From CAYJXJ01 sp964374095 (lineage in GTDB: Bacteria > Elusimicrobiota > Elusimicrobia > UBA1565 > UBA9628), in NCBI GenBank assembly GCA_964374095.1, contig CAYJXJ010000046.1, positions 1-28,897 of the forward strand: a stretch of DNA of 28,897 bases, read 5' to 3'. Positions within the stretch are counted from its first letter, which is position 1. Each line of letters begins with the position of its first letter. Below the pieces are notes generated by a model. It was given only the letters and a program-made list of their open reading frames with translations. It ran no database searches and was not told the origin of the DNA. The translations under genes were made by a program, and so were the position numbers. Below, one piece after another: positions 21,925 to 28,897 of this stretch.

Positions 21925-23656
21925 GCCGGGATTTTCTCTCCCATACCGTAATGGCCGGACCCCGAGATTTTCCCCGGGAAAACAGCGGCCAGGACCGGAT
22001 CAGCCGGTAATCCTGGTCCATGAGGTGCGGGAAGAAGGCGGTAAAAGGTTCCGTCGGCGCGATCGTCGTCAGGACCCCATACCGGCTCCTGACTTCCTTC
22101 ATGACCGCGCGGCGTTTCTCCGCATAGCCCGCGGGGATGTACATGCCTGCCAGTTCCCAGCCGGCCGGTTCGTCCTGGGCGCCCGTCGTCATGAGGAAGG
22201 GGGAACCATCCTCCGCGAGCGTCCGGGAGTTCATCAGACGGACCTTGCGGATATCATAGGCCCGGGCGCCGCCGTAGAGCTCGTCGTAGCGCGTCAGCAT
22301 CAGCGACACGGACCGTCCGGTCCCCTTGTCGGCTTTGATAGCGACGAGGTCGCGCTCGAGGCAGGCCCGGCCTTCCGCGAGCCTTGGAACGTAGGTGGGG
22401 GCCGTGAAGACGTAGCCCTCGGCCAGTATGGCGGATCCCGCGGGAACGTGCTCCTCGATCCAGGCCTGAGCCCGCGCCCGCGTGCCGGGGCTGCGGCTCA
22501 CGTCCACATACCTGACGCTGTCCAGGAAGGTCGGAGCCCCCACCACCGCGGCAAGAAGTAGGCTCGCCGTCAACGACCGGCGACGCAGGAGCTTCTCCAG
22601 CGCCGCGTCCAGGCAGCGAGCCGCCAGGATGAGCAGGAAGGGGACGGTCGGAAGCCAATGGTAGGCGAAGCCGCCGGCATGCATGAACACCGCATAAAAC
22701 GCCGCGGGGACAGAGAGCATCATCAGGTCCCCCTTCGAACGTAAACGCAGGGCCCAGCCCAAGCCCAAGACCGCCGCGGTCTCCAGCGGGATTCCCAGGC
22801 CGTTGCGCAGGTGGTGAGTCAGCGGGAACAACCATGAATTCCTTATTGGATTGCCGCCGATGTATAGGCCGGCCAGTTTTTGGAACAGATCCCTGTAAAA
22901 GCCGGCGGGATCGAAGAAAACCTGCGGCAGCCCGACGCAGAAGCCCGCGGCGGCCAACGCCAGACCCAGGCCGGCCAGCGAAAGCAACGCGCGCAATCCC
23001 CCCGGGCGCTCGCGCCACTTGAGGTAGGCCGCGGCCAGCACGGCGGCGATTCCGAAGCCCGCATGATACTTGCAGGCCGCGGCAAGCCCGACGAGCGCGG
23101 CGGAGGCGGCGTAGAGCTTGCGCTCATTGGGTTGCTCGACGCTCAGGACGGCGAGATAGACGCCCAGCATCAGCAGGAAGACCGCGGGAACATCCGCCAG
23201 GGCGAGAAACGACATCTGGAACATCAGCAGGGAAAACGCCGTGAAGAGTCCGGCCATCAGCCCGACCCGCGGGTTGTAAAGCCTGCGGCCAATGGCGACT
23301 GACAACCAGACCAACCCCACGCCGCAGAGCGCGGCAGTCCCCCTGGCCAGCAGGAAGAAGGGGGTTGGGTCCTTCAGGTAGGACAGCAGGAAAGCCTCCG
23401 AAGACGGAAAGAGCCCGACGGCCCGGCCCAGGATGAAGTACGCGGCGAACTCCAGGCACAGGACGATCTGATAGAGCGCGCCGTGCATGTACGAGGACAT
23501 CCGGAATGTCCCCGCTCCAAAACGCAGGGCGGTCTCGATGTAGTCCTGCTCATCGAGCGAAGAGAACTGGGGCAGGTCCGTGGGGAGAGCAAGGAGCCGC
23601 AACCCCAACGCCGCCGTCAGCATCGCCGCAAGCACGAGCCGTTCCTTGTTGATCAT
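21917..23656 (-). CDS. GT39-like polytopic membrane glycosyltransferase
   Basis: A 579-aa integral membrane protein of the dolichyl-phosphate-mannose/ArnT-like superfamily, which takes sugars from polyprenyl phosphate on the periplasmic side. After TM1 the first loop holds SSLDEQDYIETALRFG with the expected acidic pair Asp35-Glu36. About ten helices follow to residue 375 (for example LADVPAVFLLMLGVYLAVLS and FAYHWLPTVPFLLILAARCL). The C-terminal 200 residues are a soluble periplasmic domain ending GPAITVWERKSRRG. ATG at 23656 was chosen because the membrane signature starts at once; only a weak GGAA precedes it. The matching donor synthase could be the polyprenyl-phosphate GT2 encoded divergently at 23829. 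Confidence 0.82.
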   Translation of the reverse strand: MINKERLVLAAMLTAALGLRLLALPTDLPQFSSLDEQDYIETALRFGAGTFRMSSYMHGALYQIVLCLEFAAYFILGRAVGLFPSSEAFLLSYLKDPTPFFLLARGTAALCGVGLVWLSVAIGRRLYNPRVGLMAGLFTAFSLLMFQMSFLALADVPAVFLLMLGVYLAVLSVEQPNERKLYAASAALVGLAAACKYHAGFGIAAVLAAAYLKWRERPGGLRALLSLAGLGLALAAAGFCVGLPQVFFDPAGFYRDLFQKLAGLYIGGNPIRNSWLFPLTHHLRNGLGIPLETAAVLGLGWALRLRSKGDLMMLSVPAAFYAVFMHAGGFAYHWLPTVPFLLILAARCLDAALEKLLRRRSLTASLLLAAVVGAPTFLDSVRYVDVSRSPGTRARAQAWIEEHVPAGSAILAEGYVFTAPTYVPRLAEGRACLERDLVAIKADKGTGRSVSLMLTRYDELYGGARAYDIRKVRLMNSRTLAEDGSPFLMTTGAQDEPAGWELAGMYIPAGYAEKRRAVMKEVRSRYGVLTTIAPTEPFTAFFPHLMDQDYRLIRSWPLFSRGKSRGPAITVWERKSRRG

Positions 23657-23828
23657 ATCAATGGTCGTTCCGACGGCAAAGCTGCTTCCCCCCGTTATGT
23701 TATCATACTTCCACGGGCTCGATGGATCCGGCGACAGGGCAAGGCGTAGCGCGTAGACGAACGTTGCATGTTTTTGGTACTTTTGGCTTCATGCCGATTC
23801 TCCCCGCATCGATCGCCTCTTTGGCCCC
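23657..23828. promoter_or_regulatory. Divergent intergenic region between the two polyprenyl-phosphate sugar genes
   Basis: This 172-bp gap lies between divergent genes and must hold promoters for both. On the minus strand TATGAT (23707-23702) is a reasonable -10, about 45 nt before the ATG at 23656, but its -35 is poor. On the plus strand TTGCAT (23764-23769) could be a -35 but has no good -10. The AT-rich dyad ATGTTATCAT near 23697-23706 could be a regulatory site. Nothing here looks coding. Confidence 0.35.
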
Positions 23829-24791
23829 GTGACGACGCCCGAACGCGGCCCGCAAGCCCTGTTCTCGGTCATCGTGCCGTTCCTCAATGAGAGCCGGGTG
23901 CTCGACATGTTCTTCGAGCATCTCATCCCCGAGCTCGAACGCCTGGGCATGCCCTACGAAGTCATTTGCGTGAACAACGGCAGCCGGGACGACACCCTCC
24001 CTAAGCTGCTGGCCTGGCGCGAGCGCCATCCCGGGACCAAGGTGATCAGCCTCTCCCGGTACTTCGGCAAGGAGGCGGCGCTGAGCGCGGGTCTGGACCG
24101 CGCCGCCGGCGACGCCGTCATCTTCATGGATCCGGACCTCCAGGACCCCCCCGAACTGATCCCGGAGTTCGTCGCGAAGTGGCGCGATGGCTTCGACGTG
24201 GTCTACGCCACGCGGCGCAGTTCGGGGATCGAGACGGCGGTGCGACGAGTCGCCAATGCCCTGTTCTACAAGTTCTTCAATTTTGTCAGCGAGATGCCCA
24301 TCCCTGAGTACACCGGAGATTTCAGGCTGCTCGACAGAAGAATCGTCGAGATCCTTCGCGGTCTTCGCGAACGCGCCCGCTTCCTGCGCGCCTTGTCGAC
24401 GTGGGTCGGATTCCGGAGCACCGCCGTCTACTTCGACCGTCCGGCGCGGCCGACCGGTGAATCCAAGTCTACGAGCCTGTTCCTATGGGGCTACGCCCTG
24501 GAGGCGATCATGTCCTCCACAACGCGGCCTCTGCGCATCTGGACCTACTTCGGGGGGGCGATCTTCGGCGTGGCGGTGCTCGGCTTGGCCGCGGTTTGGC
24601 TGCCCACGGTCATTGTGGGAGGGGCTCCGCCCGGCTACGCCAGCATGATGCTCGTGATCCTCTTTCTCGGAGCTTTCCAACTCATCTCGATCGGCGTGCT
24701 CGCCGAGTACGTAGGCCGCATTTACCGGGAAGTGCAGGGGAGGCCCCTGTATGTCGTGGACCGCGCCTACGGCTTCGACTCCCCGACATGA
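23829..24791 (+). CDS. Polyprenyl-phosphate glycosyltransferase (DPM1/GtrB-like GT2)
   Basis: Transfers a sugar from a nucleotide donor to undecaprenyl phosphate, giving the donor used by GT39-like enzymes or by O-antigen modification. The 320-aa protein has a GT2 domain (SVIVPFLNESRVLDMFF, EVICVNNGSRDDT, SLSRYFGKEAALSAGLD, FMDPDLQDPPEL with Asp101 and Asp103, IPEYTGDFRLLDRR). Two C-terminal membrane helices (about 229-258 and 272-295) end in LAEYVGRIYREVQGRPLYVV, the standard finish of the GtrB/ArnC/YfdH group. The start is GTG at 23829; no ATG lies ahead of the catalytic domain. It opens a rightward operon of five genes coupled mostly by ATGA overlaps. Confidence 0.9.
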   Translation: MTTPERGPQALFSVIVPFLNESRVLDMFFEHLIPELERLGMPYEVICVNNGSRDDTLPKLLAWRERHPGTKVISLSRYFGKEAALSAGLDRAAGDAVIFMDPDLQDPPELIPEFVAKWRDGFDVVYATRRSSGIETAVRRVANALFYKFFNFVSEMPIPEYTGDFRLLDRRIVEILRGLRERARFLRALSTWVGFRSTAVYFDRPARPTGESKSTSLFLWGYALEAIMSSTTRPLRIWTYFGGAIFGVAVLGLAAVWLPTVIVGGAPPGYASMMLVILFLGAFQLISIGVLAEYVGRIYREVQGRPLYVVDRAYGFDSPT

Positions 24792-25438
24792 CCCCCAAGC
24801 CCGAGGCGGTGAAGTTGGTTCATCGCATCTTCAACCTCCCCTGGTGCTATTCCCTGATTTTAAAACTCTCCGGAACGCTTGCCGGGCGGGCCGAGTTTTT
24901 TGAGACGCACGCGGAGATCCCGCCCGGGTCCCGGGTCTTGGAGATCGGCTGCGGCACGGGCCGAAACATCGAGCACATGCCCCGTGGCGTCTCCTACACG
25001 GGCTGCGACTACAACCCGGCCTACATCCGCCACGCGGTTGAGCGCTACGGCGACCGCGGGCGCTTTCTCTGCGTGTCGGCGGAGGAGTTGGCGCGCCAAC
25101 CCCTCGGGGAGTTCGACGTCGCCCTGGCCGTGAGCGTCCTGCACCATCTCGACGACCCGCAGGTCCGCGCCCTGGCGACCGGCGCGCGGGCGTCCCTGCG
25201 GCCGGGCGGGCTCATGCTCGTTTGGGAGCCTTGCTGGACGCCCTCACAGGGGTGGCTCGACCGCCTGATGCTCTCCCTCGACCGCGGACGGTTCGTACGG
25301 ACCGCAGAGGGATACTTGGAATTATTGGAAGAGGCTTTCAGCCCCATGGAGACGCGATTTCTCATGACCCCGAACATGCTCTGGCCGCAGAGCGGCTGCA
25401 TCCTCACGGGCCGCAAGGCCCCGGAAAGGCTCCCATGA
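24788..25438 (+). CDS. Class I SAM-dependent methyltransferase
   Basis: A 216-aa methyltransferase (Methyltransf_11/25 type) of unknown acceptor. Motif I is VLEIGCGTGRNIEHMP (50-65). The next acidic strand, GCDYNPAYIRHAVERYG, binds the adenosine ribose, and FDVALAVSVLHHLDD is the post-motif segment. It ends with a small C-terminal domain, SGCILTGRKAP. The ATG at 24788 overlaps the stop of the previous gene as ATGA and places motif I at the usual distance from the N-terminus. A longer upstream frame only reads over the previous gene. Context suggests a sugar or lipid-linked glycan substrate. Confidence 0.83.
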   Translation: MTPKPEAVKLVHRIFNLPWCYSLILKLSGTLAGRAEFFETHAEIPPGSRVLEIGCGTGRNIEHMPRGVSYTGCDYNPAYIRHAVERYGDRGRFLCVSAEELARQPLGEFDVALAVSVLHHLDDPQVRALATGARASLRPGGLMLVWEPCWTPSQGWLDRLMLSLDRGRFVRTAEGYLELLEEAFSPMETRFLMTPNMLWPQSGCILTGRKAPERLP

Positions 25439-26541
25439 CCGAACTGGAGACCTTTTGGAAGGGCAAGCCCGTGCTCGTGACCGGCCACACCGGTTTCCAG
25501 GGATCGTGGCTGAGCTTGTGGCTCCAGCGGCTCGGGGCGCGCGTGATCGGCTTCTCCCTGCCGCCTCCGACCCGCCCCTCGCTGTTTGAGGCCGCGGGAG
25601 TGGCGCGGGGGATGGTCTCCCTGAAGGGAGACATCCGGGACGCCGGAGCCGTGAAGTCCGCCGTGTTCACCCATCGTCCCCGCATCGTCTTTCACCTCGC
25701 CGCCCAACCGCTGGTGCGGGCCTCCTACGCCGCTCCCCTCGAAACCTACTCGACCAACGTCATGGGCACCGCAAACCTTCTGGAGGCCGCGAGACTCTGC
25801 GGGGCGGTCCGCGCCGTCGTCAACGTCACGTCGGACAAGTGTTATGAAAACATCGGGCAGTCGCGGGGATACCGCGAGGACGACCGGCTCGGAGGCCACG
25901 ACCCCTATTCAGCGAGCAAGGCCTGCTCCGAGATCCTCACCGACTCCTACCGTCGCTCCTTCTTCACGGGCGGCGGCCCTCGCAAGCCTCCGCCGGCTGT
26001 CTCCACGGCGCGGTCGGGAAACGTCATCGGAGGGGGCGATTGGGCCAGAGACAGGCTGGTCCCCGACTGCGTCCGCGCCCTCGCCCGGGGTCTCCTGATC
26101 CGGCTGCGTTACCCGGAGGCCGTCCGTCCCTGGCAGCACGTCCTGGAACCCCTCCACGGCTGCCTGCTCCTGGCGCAAGGATGCGTCGAGAAAGGAGACC
26201 GCTTCGCCGAGGCCTGGAATTTCGGGCCCGAGGAGGGCGCGGGGTGGCCGGTTCGAAGTGTCGTTGAGGAAATCATCCGCCTCACGGGTCGCGGGAAGTG
26301 GAAGCCCCGGGGTGGACCCCAGCCCCACGAGGCGGAAACCTTGAAACTCGACGCGGCGAAGGCGCGCCGCCGGTTGGGCTGGTCTCCGCTCTGGGATACG
26401 GCGACGGCTCTTCAAAAAACCGTCGCGTGGTATCAGGCCTACGAGCGCGCTCCCCGCCGGGCTCGGGAAGCGACCTTGGCCCAGATCGACGAGCATGAGC
26501 GCGCCGGGCGGGCCCGACGCCAGGCGGTCTCCGGACGATGA
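25435..26541 (+). CDS. rfbG: CDP-glucose 4,6-dehydratase
   Basis: Converts CDP-D-glucose to CDP-4-keto-6-deoxyglucose, the entry point to CDP-linked deoxysugars. The 368-aa protein carries VTGHTGFQGSWLSLWLQRLG (dinucleotide site, diagnostic for RfbG), FHLAAQPLVRASYAAP, TSDKCYEN (132-139) and the catalytic Tyr158-x-x-x-Lys162 in DPYSASK. SGNVIGGGDWARDRLVPDCV and RPWQHVLEPLHGCL also match the family. ATG at 25435 overlaps the preceding stop as ATGA. The usual partners rfbF (cytidylyltransferase) and rfbH (C3 dehydrase) are not in the window and may lie to the right. Confidence 0.93.
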   Translation: MTELETFWKGKPVLVTGHTGFQGSWLSLWLQRLGARVIGFSLPPPTRPSLFEAAGVARGMVSLKGDIRDAGAVKSAVFTHRPRIVFHLAAQPLVRASYAAPLETYSTNVMGTANLLEAARLCGAVRAVVNVTSDKCYENIGQSRGYREDDRLGGHDPYSASKACSEILTDSYRRSFFTGGGPRKPPPAVSTARSGNVIGGGDWARDRLVPDCVRALARGLLIRLRYPEAVRPWQHVLEPLHGCLLLAQGCVEKGDRFAEAWNFGPEEGAGWPVRSVVEEIIRLTGRGKWKPRGGPQPHEAETLKLDAAKARRRLGWSPLWDTATALQKTVAWYQAYERAPRRAREATLAQIDEHERAGRARRQAVSGR

Positions 26542-27851
26542 GAAAAGACCGATCCGCGGTCACGCGATGCCGCATCTGCGGCAACTCCCGATTGGAGACT
26601 CTGATCGATCTGGGCCGCCAGAGGCTCAGCGGGGTCTTCCCGGCGCGTTCGGCGCCCGATCCCTCCCTCTCCCCACTCGAGCTGATCAAGTGCGGCGAGA
26701 CGGCGGGTCGCGGGACTTGCGGGCTCGTCCAGCTCAGGCACAACGCCAGCCTCCGGGAGATGTACGGCTCGACCTATGGCTATCATTCCTCGCTGAGCCC
26801 CACGATGGTGTCGCATCTCAAAGGAAAGGTCTCGGACCTCCTCCGCCGCGTCGACCCCCAACCCGGGGATGCGGTCCTCGACATCGGCTGCAACGACGGG
26901 ACCCTCCTCAACTTCTATGCGCCCCGGAAGCTCTTCCGGGTCGGGATGGATCCTTCCAGCCGCAAGTTCCTCTCCAATTTCCAAAAGGACATCAAGGTCA
27001 TCTGCGACTTCTTCTCCGCCGAAAAGGCGGCGGCCGCGGCGGGGGGCCGGCAATTTCGCATCATCACCTCCATCGCCATGTTCTACGACCTCGACGACCC
27101 CATGGCCTTCATGCGCCAGATCCGATCTCTGCTCGCGCGTGACGGGGTCTGGGCCCTCGAACTCGCCTACCTGCCTCTCATGCTCACGAACCTGACCTAC
27201 GATCAGATTTGCCACGAACACCTCACCTATCTGGGGCTTCGCCAGATCAAGTGGATGATGGACCGGACGGGCTTGAAACTCCTCGACGTTTCGCTGAACT
27301 TCTCCAACGGGGGGAGCTTCCACATACTCGCCGGCCGGGATGATACCCGCCTCAAGCCGCGCGCGGAGACCATCGCTAGGCTGCTGGCGGCCGAGGAGGC
27401 CCTCAAGCGGCCGGAGCCCTACGAGCGGTTCCGCAACCGGGTCCTGTCCCACCGCGACGAGATCCGGTCCTTCCTCGACCTTTGCAAGGCGGCCGGCAAG
27501 CGCGTCTACGGCTACGGCGCCTCGACCAAGGGAAACATCGTGCTCAATTGGTGCGGCGTGGGGCCGCAAGACCTGGTCGCCATCTGCGACAAGAATTCGG
27601 AGAAGCACGGGCTGGCGACGCCGGGGACCCGCATCCCGATCATCTCCCAGGAGGAGATGCGCCGGGCGAAGCCCGATGTCCTGCTCGTCTTCATCTGGCA
27701 CTTCCGGCGGGAAGTGATCGACGGCGAGAAGGCTTTCCTGGCGAGAGGCGGACGGCTCGCCTTCGACCTGCCGCGCCTGCACCTCGTCGACCGCGCCAAC
27801 GCCGCTCGCTGCCGGGACGCCTCCTTCGAGGATCTCGCTTACCTTCTTTAG
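26538..27851 (+). CDS. TylC3-type sugar C-methyltransferase
   Basis: A 437-aa enzyme with the three-part build of deoxysugar C-methyltransferases. An N-terminal zinc domain (Cys11, Cys14, Cys52, Cys61) comes first, then a SAM domain with VLDIGCNDGTLLNFYAP. The segment YDQICHEHLTYL (Tyr221, His226, Glu227, His228, Tyr231) is where the family places its catalytic bases. The C-terminal Methyltransf_14 domain has KRVYGYGASTKGNIVLNWC. Known relatives methylate C3 (or C5) of a nucleotide-linked 4-keto sugar. Lying directly after rfbG with an ATGA overlap, it probably acts on a CDP-4-keto-6-deoxysugar, giving a branched sugar. Confidence 0.9.
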   Translation: MRKDRSAVTRCRICGNSRLETLIDLGRQRLSGVFPARSAPDPSLSPLELIKCGETAGRGTCGLVQLRHNASLREMYGSTYGYHSSLSPTMVSHLKGKVSDLLRRVDPQPGDAVLDIGCNDGTLLNFYAPRKLFRVGMDPSSRKFLSNFQKDIKVICDFFSAEKAAAAAGGRQFRIITSIAMFYDLDDPMAFMRQIRSLLARDGVWALELAYLPLMLTNLTYDQICHEHLTYLGLRQIKWMMDRTGLKLLDVSLNFSNGGSFHILAGRDDTRLKPRAETIARLLAAEEALKRPEPYERFRNRVLSHRDEIRSFLDLCKAAGKRVYGYGASTKGNIVLNWCGVGPQDLVAICDKNSEKHGLATPGTRIPIISQEEMRRAKPDVLLVFIWHFRREVIDGEKAFLARGGRLAFDLPRLHLVDRANAARCRDASFEDLAYLL

Positions 27852-27859
27852 AGTTCCCG

Positions 27860-28891
27860 ATGGGATCGACTTCATACTCCCCGGCCTGGTGGAAGGGAAA
27901 ACGGGTGTTCATCACCGGCGCCACCGGCTTTATCGGCTCCTGGCTGCTCCCCGAACTCCGGCGCCTGCGCGCCGACGTCACCGCGCTGGTCCGCTCGCCG
28001 GACAAGGCAGCCGGGAGGCTGCCCTCGGGAATCGGGCTGCTGCGGGGCCGCGTCGAGGACCGAGCCACCATCGCTAGGGAGCTGCGTGTCGGGCGGTTTC
28101 AGACGGTCTTCCATCTCGCATCCACCAACGCCAATTTCGGGGTAGACGGCTCGCCCGTCGCCACATTCGAGACCGACATCCGCGGGACTTATGTCCTGCT
28201 GGAGGCTTGCCGGACCTCCCCGACCCCGCCCGAGTCGGTCATCGTCGCCTCCAGCGAGCTGGTCTTCGGCGAGGCGTCTCGCCGACCCGGAGAGGGTCCG
28301 CTCCCGCGGCACCCCTACCAAGTCGCCAAGCGCTGCGCCGAAGCGATTGGCCAGGCTTATCACGACACCTACGGCTTGAAGGTCGCCGCGCTCCGCTGCC
28401 CGAACGTCTACGGCGGGAGAGACCGGAACTTCAACAGGCTGATCCCCGGGACCATCCGCCGCCTGCTCCGAGGCGAGGCCCCGGAGATCAGATCCGACGG
28501 TAGCGCGCTTCGAAGGTACCTGCACGTCCGGGACCTGGTCTCGGCGCTTCTTTTGCTGGCGCAGGCGCGCGCCTCCGAGGGTTTTTCCTCCGGATGCCTG
28601 CCCGTGGGCTTCGCCGGACCCGCGCCCGTCGCCGTCTTGAACCTCGTCAAGAAGTTGACCGCTCTCGCCGGAGCCAAGGGGATAAAGCCCAAGTTTACGC
28701 GGACGCGCCGGGGGGAGCCGGTCCGCTGCCCCCGGGCGTCGCCTCCGACGATGGAGAGCCTAGGGTGGAGGCCCCGCACCACGCTCGACCGCGGCCTGCG
28801 CGAAACGGTGCGCTGGTATCGGGCGAACCTCTTCGGCGCCGGCAGTAGTTCCGTAAGCCCGCCCAACAACCCCTTCCCGCGCCGTCGGTAG
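27860..28891 (+). CDS. Extended SDR: sugar-nucleotide epimerase/4-ketoreductase
   Basis: A 343-aa NAD(P)-dependent extended short-chain dehydrogenase. It shows VFITGATGFIGSWLLPEL (dinucleotide site, 20-28), TVFHLAST, SSELVFGE (131-138), the catalytic Tyr153-x-x-x-Lys157 in HPYQVAK, and LRCPNVYGGRDRNF. The C-terminal GWRPRTTLDRGLRETVRWY is typical of sugar-nucleotide epimerases and reductases. Placed after rfbG and the C-methyltransferase, it most likely reduces the 4-keto group (or epimerises) to finish a CDP-linked branched deoxysugar. ATG at 27860 lies 8 nt after the preceding stop; no strong ribosome binding site is seen, so coupling to the upstream gene is likely. The longer upstream frame overlaps the methyltransferase gene and is not real. 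Confidence 0.87.
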   Translation: MGSTSYSPAWWKGKRVFITGATGFIGSWLLPELRRLRADVTALVRSPDKAAGRLPSGIGLLRGRVEDRATIARELRVGRFQTVFHLASTNANFGVDGSPVATFETDIRGTYVLLEACRTSPTPPESVIVASSELVFGEASRRPGEGPLPRHPYQVAKRCAEAIGQAYHDTYGLKVAALRCPNVYGGRDRNFNRLIPGTIRRLLRGEAPEIRSDGSALRRYLHVRDLVSALLLLAQARASEGFSSGCLPVGFAGPAPVAVLNLVKKLTALAGAKGIKPKFTRTRRGEPVRCPRASPPTMESLGWRPRTTLDRGLRETVRWYRANLFGAGSSSVSPPNNPFPRRR

Positions 28892-28897
28892 CCGTTC

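Noticed and set aside
1..28897. tRNA, rRNA or CRISPR arrays
   Set aside because: No cloverleaf-like or rRNA-like sequence was recognised, and no regularly spaced repeats occur beyond the 15-bp tandem array. This was by eye; a covariance-model scan would settle it.

Overview
This window is GC-rich (about two thirds by eye) and comes from a diderm bacterium. The evidence for an outer membrane is a beta-barrel protein ending in Phe, two Wza-type export lipoproteins, and an O-antigen ligase-like protein. TTG and GTG starts are common and genes are tightly packed. The phylum cannot be fixed from the sequence alone. An uncultured GC-rich diderm lineage such as Elusimicrobiota would fit, but this is a guess.

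Left part (1-4600, minus strand): the conserved translation/envelope operon rpsB-tsf-pyrH-frr-uppS-cdsA, with cdsA cut by the window edge. It is interrupted by a 15-bp tandem repeat plus a GC hairpin after rpsB, and by a terminator-like hairpin between frr and uppS. Next come an O-antigen ligase/polymerase-like membrane protein with a C-terminal helical extension (4707-6398, minus) and an RmlD-type sugar-nucleotide reductase (6503-7438, minus).

From 7.4 kb a large surface-polysaccharide locus begins. A divergent promoter pair with overlapping -35 boxes drives the reductase leftward and an outer-membrane beta-barrel protein plus gmd rightward. Two paralogous Wza-Wzc export modules follow (10264-12731 and 14459-16914). 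Each starts with an extended -10 promoter whose -10 box lies exactly 10 nt before the wza start codon. Between them lies an unusual fusion of a sugar N-formyltransferase with a YdjC/ChbG-type deacetylase.

The stretch 16.9-20.9 kb is rearranged. A block bounded by perfect 33-bp direct repeats holds the C-terminal parts of a GT4 glycosyltransferase and a WbpG-type amidotransferase joined head to head. A Wzx-like flippase fused to an FkbM methyltransferase follows. After it comes a second head-to-head pair of gene remnants: the C-terminus of a TylF-type methyltransferase, and the tail of a probable GT39-like protein.

Right part (20.9-28.9 kb): a leftward pair (membrane GT39-like transferase and a GT2), then a rightward translationally coupled operon. 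That operon encodes a polyprenyl-phosphate GT2, a class I methyltransferase, CDP-glucose 4,6-dehydratase (rfbG), a TylC3-type C-methyltransferase and an extended SDR. Together these suggest a C-methylated (branched) 6-deoxysugar made on CDP.

Functionally, gmd, the RmlD-like reductase, rfbG, the C-methyltransferase and the SDR would make sugar nucleotides. The glycosyltransferases and flippase would build and move lipid-linked units. The ligase-like protein and the Wza/Wzc modules would finish and export polymer. No gene-free stretch exceeds about 300 bases. I saw no tRNA, rRNA, CRISPR array or transposase.
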